Under the pieces are notes generated by a model that did no database searches, had not been told where the DNA came from, and was given only the letters and a program-made list of their open reading frames with translations. Below, one piece after another: positions 34,086 through 42,103 of a DNA stretch of 60,374 nucleotides. The number at the start of each line of letters is the position of its first letter. Positions within the stretch are counted from its first letter, which is position 1. The DNA is from an uncultured Geobacter sp. (GTDB lineage Bacteria > Desulfobacterota > Desulfuromonadia > Geobacterales > Geobacteraceae): the NCBI GenBank assembly GCA_937886325.1, contig CALABV010000080.1:1-60374 (forward strand), read 5' to 3'. Both the position numbers and the translations under genes were made by a program.

Positions 34086-34099
34086 TAGTGTATACACTA
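34086..34099. promoter_or_regulatory. Perfect 14-bp palindrome, candidate operator
   Basis: TAGTGTATACACTA is a perfect inverted repeat 142 bp upstream of the sigma-54 activator gene. Palindromes of this size are typical sites for dimeric repressors or for the helix-turn-helix of an activator binding its own promoter. I did not find a second exact copy in the window. Confidence 0.4.
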
Positions 34100-34240
34100 A
34101 GCATTTCGATAGCTTCACGTGCGTCGAGAATTTTCCGCATTGTTTATTCCCGCTAAATTTTGCCGCTGAAGAGTTTAGCTGTTCGCATCCCATGAGCATT
34201 CAGTTCTCTCGAGACTGATGGACCGTAAGGAGTAGCGCAC

Positions 34241-36187
34241 ATGACAGCTCAGGTCATCCATTTAATCGAAGAGGCGTGGAATCGATATATTGCCAATGAT
34301 GTGCTGGATGTTCATAAGTTGCGTCCGGAGGTGGCTCATTCCTGGCAGCGATGCAGGAATTTCAAGGTTGATCCGTATGGAGATGGATGCCAGGACATTA
34401 AAGGGCTGGAGCTCAAGGAAAAAATCCATGAATCCCAGCATCTGATTAAAATAGCACGTCCATTTATTCATAATCTGTATGGCTTTATTAAGGGTTCCGG
34501 GTTTCAAGTTGTTCTTGCCGATAGGGAGGGGGTTATCCTTGAGGCAATTGGAGATCCGGAGATAATAAAGAGGACAAAGCAAATCCAGTTGTGCCCGGGT
34601 GGAAACTGGAGTGAGCCGGAAAAAGGGACGAATGCAATCGGCACGGCTATCTTCGAGAAGAAACCTATCCAGATTTTTGCAAGAGAGCATTTCTGTCAAG
34701 CCAACCATTTTCTAACCTGTTCGGCTGCTCCTATTTTCGATCCTGAAGGACAGATGGTCGGAATCCTCGATATTGCCGGAGATTACAAGTCTTTTAACCC
34801 CCATACGCTGAGCTTGGTAGTAGCAGCGGTCAGCACGATAGAAAATCAACTTCGCCTGCATAAAACGACCAGTAAACTCTATGTTGCCTATAAGTTTTCT
34901 AGTACGCTTCTTGAAACCATGTCCGATGGAATTATTTCCGTCGATACCAACGGAATTGTCACCCAGTTAAATTCCTATGCCGCAAAGATTCTCGGCTTGG
35001 ATTCGAGAATCTCAATCGGCAAGCCTGTGGCTTCGGTGGTAAAGAAGCCCGCCTCAATCCTCCAGGTGTTGTCCACCGGCGTGGAATATAAAGATCACGA
35101 GTTGTATATTGAGGAGACGGGAAAAAAAGTAACTCAGTCCGTTTCGCCTTTACGTGATGATACGGGACGTACCATCGGAGTTCTTGCGATACTCAAGGAA
35201 TGCAGGGAAAAGCTCGCCGGAAGACGATCCGGATCTCTTTCGGCAAAGTACGTTTTTGATGATATTATCGGCGAAAGCGATTCGGTATTGGTGGCCAAGA
35301 AATGGGCGCGCATCGCCGCCGGAAGCCCATCTACCGTTCTTCTGACAGGTGAGAGCGGTACAGGTAAAGAGCTTTTCGCCCAAGCGATTCACAATGGGAG
35401 TATTCGAAAGGATAGACCTTTTATTGCGATTAATTGCGCGGCATTGCCGGATACGCTTATTGAGAGTGAACTGTTCGGCTATGAAGAGGGTTCTTTTACC
35501 GGGTCGAAGAAGGGGGGGCAAGCCGGAAAGTTCGAGCTAGCAAACGGTGGAACTATATTCCTTGATGAGATTGGCGATATTCCACTCTATACCCAGGTAA
35601 AGCTGTTGCGCGTTATCCAGGAAAAGAAGATTTCAAGAATAGGATCTTCAGGAGAAATTTCAGTTGATATACGCATTATCGCTGCTACCCATAAAGACCT
35701 GAAAGAAGAAGTCCAGAAGGGAAACTTCAGAAAAGACCTTTTCTATAGGTTGAACGTAATAACCATAAATATCGCCTCTCTTCGGGATAGAATGGACGAT
35801 ATCCCGAATCTTGCAAAGCATTTTGTCTCAAAACTCTCCCTCAAACTCGGCAGAAAAAATATATCGATAGCCGATGATTTCCTTCAGAAACTGAAAGCAT
35901 ACAATTGGCCCGGCAATATTCGCGAGCTTGAGAATGCCATCGAGCGAGCACTCAACATGTTGTCCGACGACGGTACGCTCACCACCAACTTGCTGCATTT
36001 TGACAATCCTTCCCCCGTTAGAATCGAAGAAAGAACCACCGAAGTAAAATCGCTGAAAGATATAGAAAAAGATGCGATTATTCAGGCTCTCAATCTGTAT
36101 AAGGGAAATATTCTGAAGGTATCCGCGAAGCTTGGTGTCGGCCGAAACACCCTGTATCGCAAAATTAAAGAATACGATATTAAGTAG
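34241..36187 (+). CDS. AcoR-like sigma-54-dependent activator (GAF-PAS-AAA+-Fis)
   Basis: The 648-residue protein has the AcoR-type N-terminus ('RPEVAHSWQRCRNFKVDPYG'), a GAF sensor (about 60-200), a PAS domain (about 215-320), the AAA+ domain and a Fis-type helix-turn-helix at the end ('GNILKVSAKLGVGRNTLYRKIKEY'). Walker A GESGTGKE is at 370-377; Walker B is 'GGTIFLDEIGD'. The sigma-54 contact loop reads GSFTGS (417-422) rather than the usual GAFTGA. AcoR relatives switch on acetoin or alcohol catabolism genes. The adjacent sigma-54 promoters before the porin and alcohol dehydrogenase are likely targets (inference). Base composition is AT-richer than in the window's flanking operons. Confidence 0.9.
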   Translation: MTAQVIHLIEEAWNRYIANDVLDVHKLRPEVAHSWQRCRNFKVDPYGDGCQDIKGLELKEKIHESQHLIKIARPFIHNLYGFIKGSGFQVVLADREGVILEAIGDPEIIKRTKQIQLCPGGNWSEPEKGTNAIGTAIFEKKPIQIFAREHFCQANHFLTCSAAPIFDPEGQMVGILDIAGDYKSFNPHTLSLVVAAVSTIENQLRLHKTTSKLYVAYKFSSTLLETMSDGIISVDTNGIVTQLNSYAAKILGLDSRISIGKPVASVVKKPASILQVLSTGVEYKDHELYIEETGKKVTQSVSPLRDDTGRTIGVLAILKECREKLAGRRSGSLSAKYVFDDIIGESDSVLVAKKWARIAAGSPSTVLLTGESGTGKELFAQAIHNGSIRKDRPFIAINCAALPDTLIESELFGYEEGSFTGSKKGGQAGKFELANGGTIFLDEIGDIPLYTQVKLLRVIQEKKISRIGSSGEISVDIRIIAATHKDLKEEVQKGNFRKDLFYRLNVITINIASLRDRMDDIPNLAKHFVSKLSLKLGRKNISIADDFLQKLKAYNWPGNIRELENAIERALNMLSDDGTLTTNLLHFDNPSPVRIEERTTEVKSLKDIEKDAIIQALNLYKGNILKVSAKLGVGRNTLYRKIKEYDIK

Positions 36188-36406
36188 TCCCTTCTTCCTT
36201 TTTACCTCCGACAGCAGCAAACGGTTACACCGTTGATGCGGTTTGACGCCATCCAGGCGCACTGGTGTGTCTAGTGCCTTTTTCAATCCGCAAGCTATTC
36301 CCATTTCTAATCTTTTCTGTCGATTTCTGTCCTAAGAAATTCCGTTCGACAGTAAATTACGGTTTGTTACGAAAATATCGGCCAAAACCGGCATGCTATT
36401 CAAGTG

Positions 36407-36444
36407 ACGACGCCATTTTCCTCTGGGCAATGGCGTCGTTTTCT
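36407..36444 (+). terminator. Rho-independent terminator after the sigma-54 activator gene
   Basis: ACGACGCCATT (36407-36417) and AATGGCGTCGT (36429-36439) form a perfect 11-bp stem with an 11-base loop, followed by TTTTCTT. It lies 220 bp after the activator stop codon. Confidence 0.88.
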
Positions 36445-36527
36445 TCCATTACGACGGCTAAAATATCGGTGTGCTTTTTGTTTTCGCTGTAAAAACGAAA
36501 AAATCGTTCTGAATCAAAAAAGGTGGC

Positions 36528-36555
36528 TTGACACCCTTCTGTTTCCGGTTACACT
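36528..36555 (+). promoter_or_regulatory. Sigma-70-like promoter upstream of the alcohol dehydrogenase
   Basis: TTGACA (36528-36533), a 16-bp spacer and TACACT (36550-36555). The -35 box is perfect, the -10 box weak. It would give basal transcription ahead of the sigma-54 promoter, or a transcript that the palindrome at the -35 box controls. Confidence 0.45.
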
Positions 36556-36713
36556 TTTTAAATAGTTCAACTCAACTGCTGGATACACTCAGTGCTCTAT
36601 AATCAGACGTGATGTTCCAAAATGGATTGCAATTTTGACCAGTAAAAATAAACGAATAGGGCTTTTCTTCCATAATTCGGGCAATTGGTTGAGTCCAAAA
36701 AACAGTTGGTAAC

Positions 36714-36729
36714 TGGCACCGGAATTGCA
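36714..36729 (+). promoter_or_regulatory. Sigma-54 (RpoN) promoter of the alcohol dehydrogenase gene
   Basis: TGGCACCGGAATTGCA has TGGCAC-N5-TTGCA, essentially perfect for the -24/-12 elements with GG-N10-GC spacing. Predicted start is about 36740, giving a leader of some 165 bases before the ATG at 36906. Confidence 0.85.
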
Positions 36730-36905
36730 GAAAGTAAAACACTTGTTTATTGGATTCCATGATTTGCCAAGAGAGGGGGTGGTTGAGGAGAGAAGGCGTA
36801 GTTGTCTTACGTGTAAAAAACGAAGTTGTACCGGGTAGTGGAAGTAAAAGGGCACATGCCCAAGTGTGTTTTGATTGTACAAAATAAAATATGGAGGATT
36901 GACAA

Positions 36906-38072
36906 ATGGCATTAGCAGAACAGAGTTTCTTTTTCTTTATTCCTACCGTAAGCATTCTTGGTGTTGGTTGTTCTAAGGAAGCAGGCCCGAAAGCCAAATC
37001 CCTCGGCTTCAAAAAAGCCCTGATCGTAACCGACGCCGGCTTGGCCAAACTGGGCGTTGCCGACATCATCGGCGGCTACCTGAAGGCTGAAGGTGTTGAT
37101 TATGTTCTTTACTCTGGCGCCGAGCCCAATCCTACCGATATTAACGTACGTGACGGCGTAAAAGTTTGGAAAGACAACGGCTGCGACTCCCTGATCTCTC
37201 TGGGTGGCGGCTCCTCCCATGACTGCGGCAAGGGTATCGGCCTCATGATGTCCAACCCCGGTATGGACATCCGTGATTTCGAAGGTCTCGACAAGTCTTC
37301 CAAGGACTTCGTACCTTACATCGCCATCAACACCACAGCGGGTACCGCTTCTGAAATGACCCGTTTCTGCATCATCACCAACACCGATACCCATGTCAAG
37401 ATGGCTATCGTTGACTGGCGCGTAACCGCCAAAGTATGTATCGTTGACCCGGTCCTCATGCTCGGCAAACCGCCCGCACTGACCGCGGCAACCGGTATGG
37501 ACGCTCTTACCCACGCAGTTGAAGCGTATGTTTCCACCATCGCCGAGCCGATCACCGACGCATGCGCCATCAAGGCCATCGAACTGATCGCCAAAGCTCT
37601 GCCCCGCGCAGTTGCCCTCGGTTCCGACCTCCAGGCTCGTGACGATATGGCATGGGCAGAGTTCCTCGCCGGTATGGCATTCAACAACGCCGGTCTGGGC
37701 TACGTACACGCCATGGCTCACCAGCTGGGCGGCTTCTACAACCTGCCGCACGGCGTTTGCAACGCAATCCTGCTGCCGCACGTTGAGCAGTTCAACCTGA
37801 TCGCCGCTAAAGAGCGTCTTGCCGACGTTGCCAAGGCAATGGGCGAGAACGTTGACGGCCTGTCCCCGATGGAAGCAGCTCAGAAAGCCGTTGACGCAAT
37901 CAAGAAGCTGTCCGCCGCCATCGGCATCCCGCCGAACCTCACCGTTCTCGGCGTGAAAGAAGCCGACCTCAAGGTCATGGCCGAAAACGCGAAGAAAGAC
38001 GTTTGCCAGCTCATGAATCCGCGCACCGCGACTCTTGACGAAGTCATCGGCATCTTCAAGAACGCAATGTAA
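36906..38072 (+). CDS. Iron-dependent (group III) alcohol dehydrogenase
   Basis: This enzyme interconverts primary alcohols and aldehydes with NAD(H). The 388-residue protein has the NAD-binding GGGSSHDCGKG (about 100-110) and the metal ligands D199 and H203 ('MDALTHAVEAY'), H268 and H282 ('VHAMAHQLGGFYNLPHG'), the four-ligand set of the family. Codon use is strongly biased to a few codons, suggesting very high expression. A strong sigma-54 promoter precedes it, and it is followed by an aldehyde:ferredoxin oxidoreductase that would use its product. A 1,2-propanediol or butanol substrate is also possible. Confidence 0.93.
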   Translation: MALAEQSFFFFIPTVSILGVGCSKEAGPKAKSLGFKKALIVTDAGLAKLGVADIIGGYLKAEGVDYVLYSGAEPNPTDINVRDGVKVWKDNGCDSLISLGGGSSHDCGKGIGLMMSNPGMDIRDFEGLDKSSKDFVPYIAINTTAGTASEMTRFCIITNTDTHVKMAIVDWRVTAKVCIVDPVLMLGKPPALTAATGMDALTHAVEAYVSTIAEPITDACAIKAIELIAKALPRAVALGSDLQARDDMAWAEFLAGMAFNNAGLGYVHAMAHQLGGFYNLPHGVCNAILLPHVEQFNLIAAKERLADVAKAMGENVDGLSPMEAAQKAVDAIKKLSAAIGIPPNLTVLGVKEADLKVMAENAKKDVCQLMNPRTATLDEVIGIFKNAM

Positions 38073-38557
38073 TTGAAAGTATGTTCAAGTAGGTAAAATT
38101 GGGGGAGTAGCTAAGCTGCTCCCCCTTTTTTTGATCAGCACTCATGTTAACTGAAAGTGCCGGAAAGCTGGTGCGTAGATAATAAAATAAGCTCTTGAAT
38201 CGTGGGCGTTGTGTAAACGGGTGAACAAAGAAGCCTGCTCCACGATGATTTTTGCTCTGTTTTAGAACGGCGTCTTTCACAAATGATAAGTTGTCATGAT
38301 ATGGCACAACATTATATTGAAGAATATATAGCGAAAGGCTTTGTTGGTATGCTGATAACATGCGTGGTTGAAGAAGAATAAAACAAGAATAAAATAATAT
38401 AATCAATAGTTTAGATGGTGCATTGACTTGCGTGATATGGTTGGGTTGCTGTCTTCGGACAGGAATTTATTTTTTTGTTTGACTTATGGTATGGTTTTTT
38501 ATAACGTTGTTATCGGGCAGCTTCAAAATAAGAAAAAGAATGGGAATGGAGGAATGT
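38073..38557 (+). other. 485-bp intergenic region before the aldehyde oxidoreductase
   Basis: No credible gene. It holds the alcohol dehydrogenase terminator (38101-38132), then a long AT-rich stretch. A TTGACT/TATAAC pair with a short 15-bp spacer near 38479-38505 overlaps the inverted repeat ATAAC-GTT-GTTAT (38501-38513), a possible operator at the -10 region. A sigma-54-like sequence near 38415 has the wrong spacing. TGGAGGAATGT is the ribosome site. Confidence 0.5.
38101..38132 (+). terminator. Rho-independent terminator after the alcohol dehydrogenase
   Basis: GGGGGAGTAGC (38101-38111) and GCTGCTCCCCC (38115-38125) form an 11-bp stem with one G-U pair and a 3-base loop, followed by seven T. 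Confidence 0.95.
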
Positions 38558-40294
38558 ATGGGAGACAAGATTATCCGCATTAACATGACGAACCTCACAA
38601 CTGCCACTGAAGAAGTACCGGCGGAGTGGGCAGGGCTGGGCGGCCGTGCACTCACTTCGACGGTTGTGGCGAAGGAAGTACCCCCGACCTGTGATGCACT
38701 TGGCAAGTATAACAAACTGGTTTTCGCCCCCGGTCTTCTGACTGCAACGGCGGCAGCTAACTCCGGTCGTTTGTCCGCAGGCTTCAAAAGCCCGCTGACC
38801 GGCGGTATCAAGGAAAGTAATGCCGGCGGCACTGCTGCTCAGAATCTGGAAAGGCTTGGCATCAAGGCTGTAATTATTGAAGGAAAGCCCCAAGATGATA
38901 AATGGTACAGCATCCACATTAACAAAGACGGCGCCAGCATTAAAGAAGACTCTGAATTTGTCGGTAACGGTATTGGTAATTATGAGCTGATCAGGACCGT
39001 CAGTGAAAGACTCGGCAAGAAGATCGGTATCATTATCTGCGGTCCGGCAGGCGAGTTCAAGATGGCAGCCGCGAATATCTCGGTGAAAGACCCTGACGGC
39101 AACATCCGCAGCCACGGCCGCGGCGGCGGCGGCGCGGTGATGGGTGCCAAGCAGGTGAAGTACATCACTATCGATGATACCGGCGGACCGGGCGTAACCA
39201 TCGCGGATCCGGAAAAATTCAAGACGCAGGCAAGGATCTTCGCCAAAGCGATGCTTGACCACCCTGTTACCGGCCAAGGTCTTCCGACATACGGCACCGA
39301 CGTTCTGATCAACATCCTCAACGAGGCCGGCGGACTTCCCACCAAAAACTTCCGCTTTGGAACAGTAGAACATCCCCAGAACATCTGCGGTGAGACAGTG
39401 CACGACACGATCGTTGCCCGAGGCGGTAATCCGAGCCACGGCTGTCATGCAGGTTGTATCATAAAGTGCTCTCAGATGTATGTCGACAAAGACGGCAAGT
39501 ACATCACCTCCGGTTTCGAATACGAAACAATCTGGGGCTTCGGTTGCGCATGCAATATCTCCGATCTTGACGACATCGCCAAGTGCGACTGGGTTATGGA
39601 CGATGTAGGTATCGACTCCATCGAAGGTGCAGTGCTAATGAGCGTCGCAATGGAAGCGGGAATTCTTCCTTGGGGCGACGGCAAGACCTCTTACAAGCTC
39701 TATGATGAGGACATTCGCAAAGGAACGCCGCTGGGCCGCATTCTCGGCAACGGCGCTGGTTCCGTGGGTCGCACGTATGGCCTTACCAGAATCCCGGTTG
39801 TCAAGAATCAGGGTATTCCTGCCTATGATCCGCGTTCCGTCAAAGGCATCGGCATAACCTATGCCACCTCCACCATGGGTGCGGACCACACCGCAGGTTA
39901 CACCATCGCCACCAACATCCTGAAGGTTGGCGGATATGTCGATCCTCTGTCTAAGGTGGGACAGGTCGAGCTTTCTCGCAACCTGCAGATTGCAACCGCC
40001 GCCGTAGACAGCTGCGGTCTCTGCATCTTTGTCGCCTTCCCGGCCCTTGACATCCCCGAGTGCTTCACCGCAATCTACGAGATGATCAATGCCCGGTACG
40101 GAACGAATCTGGATGCAAACGGCGTTGTTGAATTCGGCAAGTATATCCTCAAGACAGAGCATGAATTCAACCTCGCTGCCGGTATGAACAACAAGGACGA
40201 CCGTCTCCCCGAATTCTTCGAAGAAGAGATTCCGCCGCATAACGCGGTATGGGATTTCTCCGACGCGGAGATCGATGAGTTCTGGAATTTCTAA
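38558..40294 (+). CDS. aor: Aldehyde:ferredoxin oxidoreductase family protein (W/Mo-bis-pterin)
   Basis: AOR-family enzymes oxidise aldehydes to acids and reduce ferredoxin, using a tungsten or molybdenum bis-pterin and a [4Fe-4S] cluster. The 578-residue protein has the N-terminal 'AGLGGRALTS' and 'FAPGLLTAT' motifs, the cluster cysteines C296, C300 and C304 in 'GCHAGCIIKCS', and the downstream 'DSCGLCIF' with C489 as probable fourth ligand. The first spacing is C-x3-C-x3-C, not the C-x2-C-x3-C of the archaeal prototype. GGAATGGAGGAATGT precedes the ATG at 38558. Biased codon use suggests high expression. moaA lies just downstream. Confidence 0.9.
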   Translation: MGDKIIRINMTNLTTATEEVPAEWAGLGGRALTSTVVAKEVPPTCDALGKYNKLVFAPGLLTATAAANSGRLSAGFKSPLTGGIKESNAGGTAAQNLERLGIKAVIIEGKPQDDKWYSIHINKDGASIKEDSEFVGNGIGNYELIRTVSERLGKKIGIIICGPAGEFKMAAANISVKDPDGNIRSHGRGGGGAVMGAKQVKYITIDDTGGPGVTIADPEKFKTQARIFAKAMLDHPVTGQGLPTYGTDVLINILNEAGGLPTKNFRFGTVEHPQNICGETVHDTIVARGGNPSHGCHAGCIIKCSQMYVDKDGKYITSGFEYETIWGFGCACNISDLDDIAKCDWVMDDVGIDSIEGAVLMSVAMEAGILPWGDGKTSYKLYDEDIRKGTPLGRILGNGAGSVGRTYGLTRIPVVKNQGIPAYDPRSVKGIGITYATSTMGADHTAGYTIATNILKVGGYVDPLSKVGQVELSRNLQIATAAVDSCGLCIFVAFPALDIPECFTAIYEMINARYGTNLDANGVVEFGKYILKTEHEFNLAAGMNNKDDRLPEFFEEEIPPHNAVWDFSDAEIDEFWNF

Positions 40295-40331
40295 GAAGCA
40301 GATAGGTATTTCATTGACTGGTTCAATGTAT

Positions 40332-40364
40332 GCGGGCACGCTGGAAAGCGTGCCCGCTTTTTTT
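40332..40364 (+). terminator. Rho-independent terminator after the aldehyde oxidoreductase
   Basis: GCGGGCACGCT (40332-40342) and AGCGTGCCCGC (40347-40357) form a perfect 11-bp stem with a 4-base loop, followed by seven T. The position, 37 bp after the stop codon, is typical. Confidence 0.96.
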
Positions 40365-40447
40365 GGGGGGGATTTGCGATTGAGTCATGGAATTTGCTCA
40401 AGCCGGAGCATTGCCGGGCCCATCGGATAATCGAAGAGAATGATGAA

Positions 40448-40476
40448 TTGACATACGGTAGATTTTTTCTTACAGT
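40448..40476 (+). promoter_or_regulatory. Sigma-70-type promoter for moaA
   Basis: TTGACA (40448-40453), a 17-bp spacer and TACAGT (40471-40476) lie 36 bp before moaA. With the terminator upstream, this suggests moaA and the MOSC gene are transcribed apart from aor. Confidence 0.65.
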
Positions 40477-40512
40477 CATTCATGATACACGATCACCTTT
40501 GAAAGGTTTCCC

Positions 40513-41493
40513 ATGTGTCCCCTCGTTGATTCATACGGACGGAAAATAAACTATCTTAGGCTTTCCGTGACGGATCGGTGTAATTTCCGCTGCATGTACT
40601 GCATGCCCGCAGACGGAGTGCCCAAGGTCGACCATCTCGAAATTCTCAGCTATGAAGAACTTTTGCTTCTCGCCAGATCGGTTGTGCCGTTGGGGATCGA
40701 GAAGATACGGGTGACCGGCGGCGAACCGTTGGTCAGAAATGGAATTGTCCGATTTTTGTCCGATCTGTCGAAAATTCCCGGCCTGCGTCAACTGGTTCTT
40801 ACTACAAATGGCGCCCTGCTGGAAGAGATGGCTCTACAACTCAGGGAAGCCGGGGTACAGAGGTTGAATATCAGCCTGGATTCGTTGCGGCCGGAGACCT
40901 TTGCATCCATTACACGCTGTGGTCAGTTGGAGAAGGTGCTTGCGGGAATACGGAAGGCGGAAGAAGTTGGATTTCCTATAAAAATTAATGTCGTAGCGAT
41001 GCGTGGAGTTAATGACGAAGAAATTGTCGATTTTGCCGAGTGGACTCTGGTAAAGCCGTATGCTGTTCGTTTCATTGAGTATATGCCGACCCGGGGGGAA
41101 GAAATTTGGCAGTCACGCATCATTTCGGGAGAAGATATCCTGGCCCGCATCCAGGATCGATATGCCTTGCAGCCGGTTGTGCGCGGTGAAATGGCCGGTC
41201 CTTCCCGAGATTACAAGATCCCCGGCGCAGCGGGGACTGTGGGAGTAATAACTCCCGTGTCCGGTCATTTTTGCGTTGAATGCAACCGAATTCGGGTTAC
41301 ATCTCGGGGGATGGCGAAAAACTGTCTTTTCGCGGAGTCTGAGATAGACCTGAAGCCTCTGTTGCGCGAAGGCAACGTTGAGAAGCTTCAGCATGCTTTA
41401 CGGAAAATAGTATTTGAAAAGCCGGGAAAGCATATAATTTCACAAACGGATCCAAGCCATAAACCGTTCGATATGTCGAAGGTCGGCGGATAG
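40513..41493 (+). CDS. moaA: GTP 3',8-cyclase MoaA
   Basis: MoaA is a radical-SAM enzyme that begins molybdopterin synthesis by cyclising GTP. The 326-residue protein has the radical-SAM cluster C23-x3-C27-x2-C30, the second cluster C254, C257 and C271 ('CVECNRIR...KNC') and the C-terminal GG of 'FDMSKVGG', needed for the reaction. It is complete. Its place after aor suggests it supplies pterin for that enzyme, although the genome may hold other Moco genes. AAAGGTTTCCC precedes the ATG. Confidence 0.96.
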   Translation: MCPLVDSYGRKINYLRLSVTDRCNFRCMYCMPADGVPKVDHLEILSYEELLLLARSVVPLGIEKIRVTGGEPLVRNGIVRFLSDLSKIPGLRQLVLTTNGALLEEMALQLREAGVQRLNISLDSLRPETFASITRCGQLEKVLAGIRKAEEVGFPIKINVVAMRGVNDEEIVDFAEWTLVKPYAVRFIEYMPTRGEEIWQSRIISGEDILARIQDRYALQPVVRGEMAGPSRDYKIPGAAGTVGVITPVSGHFCVECNRIRVTSRGMAKNCLFAESEIDLKPLLREGNVEKLQHALRKIVFEKPGKHIISQTDPSHKPFDMSKVGG

Positions 41494-41523
41494 TTGAATA
41501 CAATACGAGGAGAATTCTATTCT

Positions 41524-41961
41524 ATGTCTGGAAGAGTAGTTGCCGTCTGTATCAGTGAGAAAAAGGGCGAGAGAAAGAAACCTGTTCGTGAAGTTTCCGT
41601 TCGGGAAAATCACGGTATCGTTGATGATGCGCACGCCGGAGATTGGCACAGGCAGGTAAGTATGCTTGCCATGGAGAGCATCAAAAAGATGCAGGACAAA
41701 GGTCTTGATGTTACTACCGGCGATTTCGCCGAGAATATTACGACCGAGGGGATTGACCTGCCGTCACTTCCCATCGGTACCAGGCTTGCCATTGGAGAGA
41801 CTCTTACGGAGGTTACCCAGATCGGGAAGGAATGCCATACCCGATGTGCCATCTATCACCAGGCTGGTGATTGTGTCATGCCCCGGGAGGGTATCTTTGT
41901 CAAAGTACTTCGTGGCGGAACCATCAAGTGCGATGATCCTATAGAAATCGTCGAGAATTAA
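41524..41961 (+). CDS. MOSC-domain protein
   Basis: The 145-residue protein is a stand-alone MOSC domain ('GIVDDAHAGDWHRQVSMLAMESI', 'GDFAENITTEGIDL', 'LPIGTRLAIGETLTEVTQIGKECH'). It has three cysteines ('GKECHTRCAIYHQAGDC'), a pattern seen in MOSC proteins that carry or transfer sulfur to molybdenum or tungsten cofactors. The ATG at 41524 follows CGAGGAGAATT; a TTG 30 bp upstream is less likely. It follows moaA by 30 bp, so a role in finishing or delivering the AOR cofactor is a reasonable inference. Confidence 0.85.
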   Translation: MSGRVVAVCISEKKGERKKPVREVSVRENHGIVDDAHAGDWHRQVSMLAMESIKKMQDKGLDVTTGDFAENITTEGIDLPSLPIGTRLAIGETLTEVTQIGKECHTRCAIYHQAGDCVMPREGIFVKVLRGGTIKCDDPIEIVEN

Positions 41962-42053
41962 GTCATCGGAAGGGTAGTGGGTTCACACGAAGGATACGGT
42001 GATACCCAACATTTGCCGGATATGTACCTGAGGTGAAGAGATGTGTCGTGCCG

Positions 42054-42084
42054 GACCTGCCGGGTTTTTCAGACCTGGCAGGTC
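42054..42084 (+). terminator. Hairpin terminator after the MOSC gene
   Basis: GACCTGCC (42054-42061) and GGCAGGTC (42077-42084) form a perfect 8-bp stem with a 15-base loop, followed by TTTCTGTTT. It lies between the converging MOSC and thioesterase genes and could serve both. Confidence 0.7.
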
Positions 42085-42103
42085 TTTCTGTTTCCGTTTA
42101 TTT

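Larger units (their letters stand above)
33793..34240 (+). other. Intergenic region before the sigma-54 activator gene
   Basis: This 448-bp stretch holds no credible gene. It contains a strong hairpin (33914-33957) likely ending the lipoprotein transcript, a perfect 14-bp palindrome (34086-34099) and a GTAAGGAG ribosome site about 10 bp before the activator start codon. Base composition is AT-rich compared with the flanking operons. Confidence 0.55.
36188..36905 (+). other. 718-bp regulatory region before the alcohol dehydrogenase
   Basis: No credible gene. In order it holds a terminator for the activator gene (36407-36444), a sigma-70-like promoter (36528-36555) and a sigma-54 promoter (36714-36729). 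A leader of about 165 bases follows, with a GGGCACATGCCC hairpin near 36850-36861, and then ATGGAGGA as the ribosome site. A GGTG-N6-CACC palindrome at 36522-36535 overlaps the -35 box and is a candidate activator site. Confidence 0.6.

Noticed and set aside
38415..38432. Sigma-54-like TGG...TTGC before the aldehyde oxidoreductase
   Set aside because: The spacing is GG-N11-GC, one base too long for the strict -24/-12 geometry.
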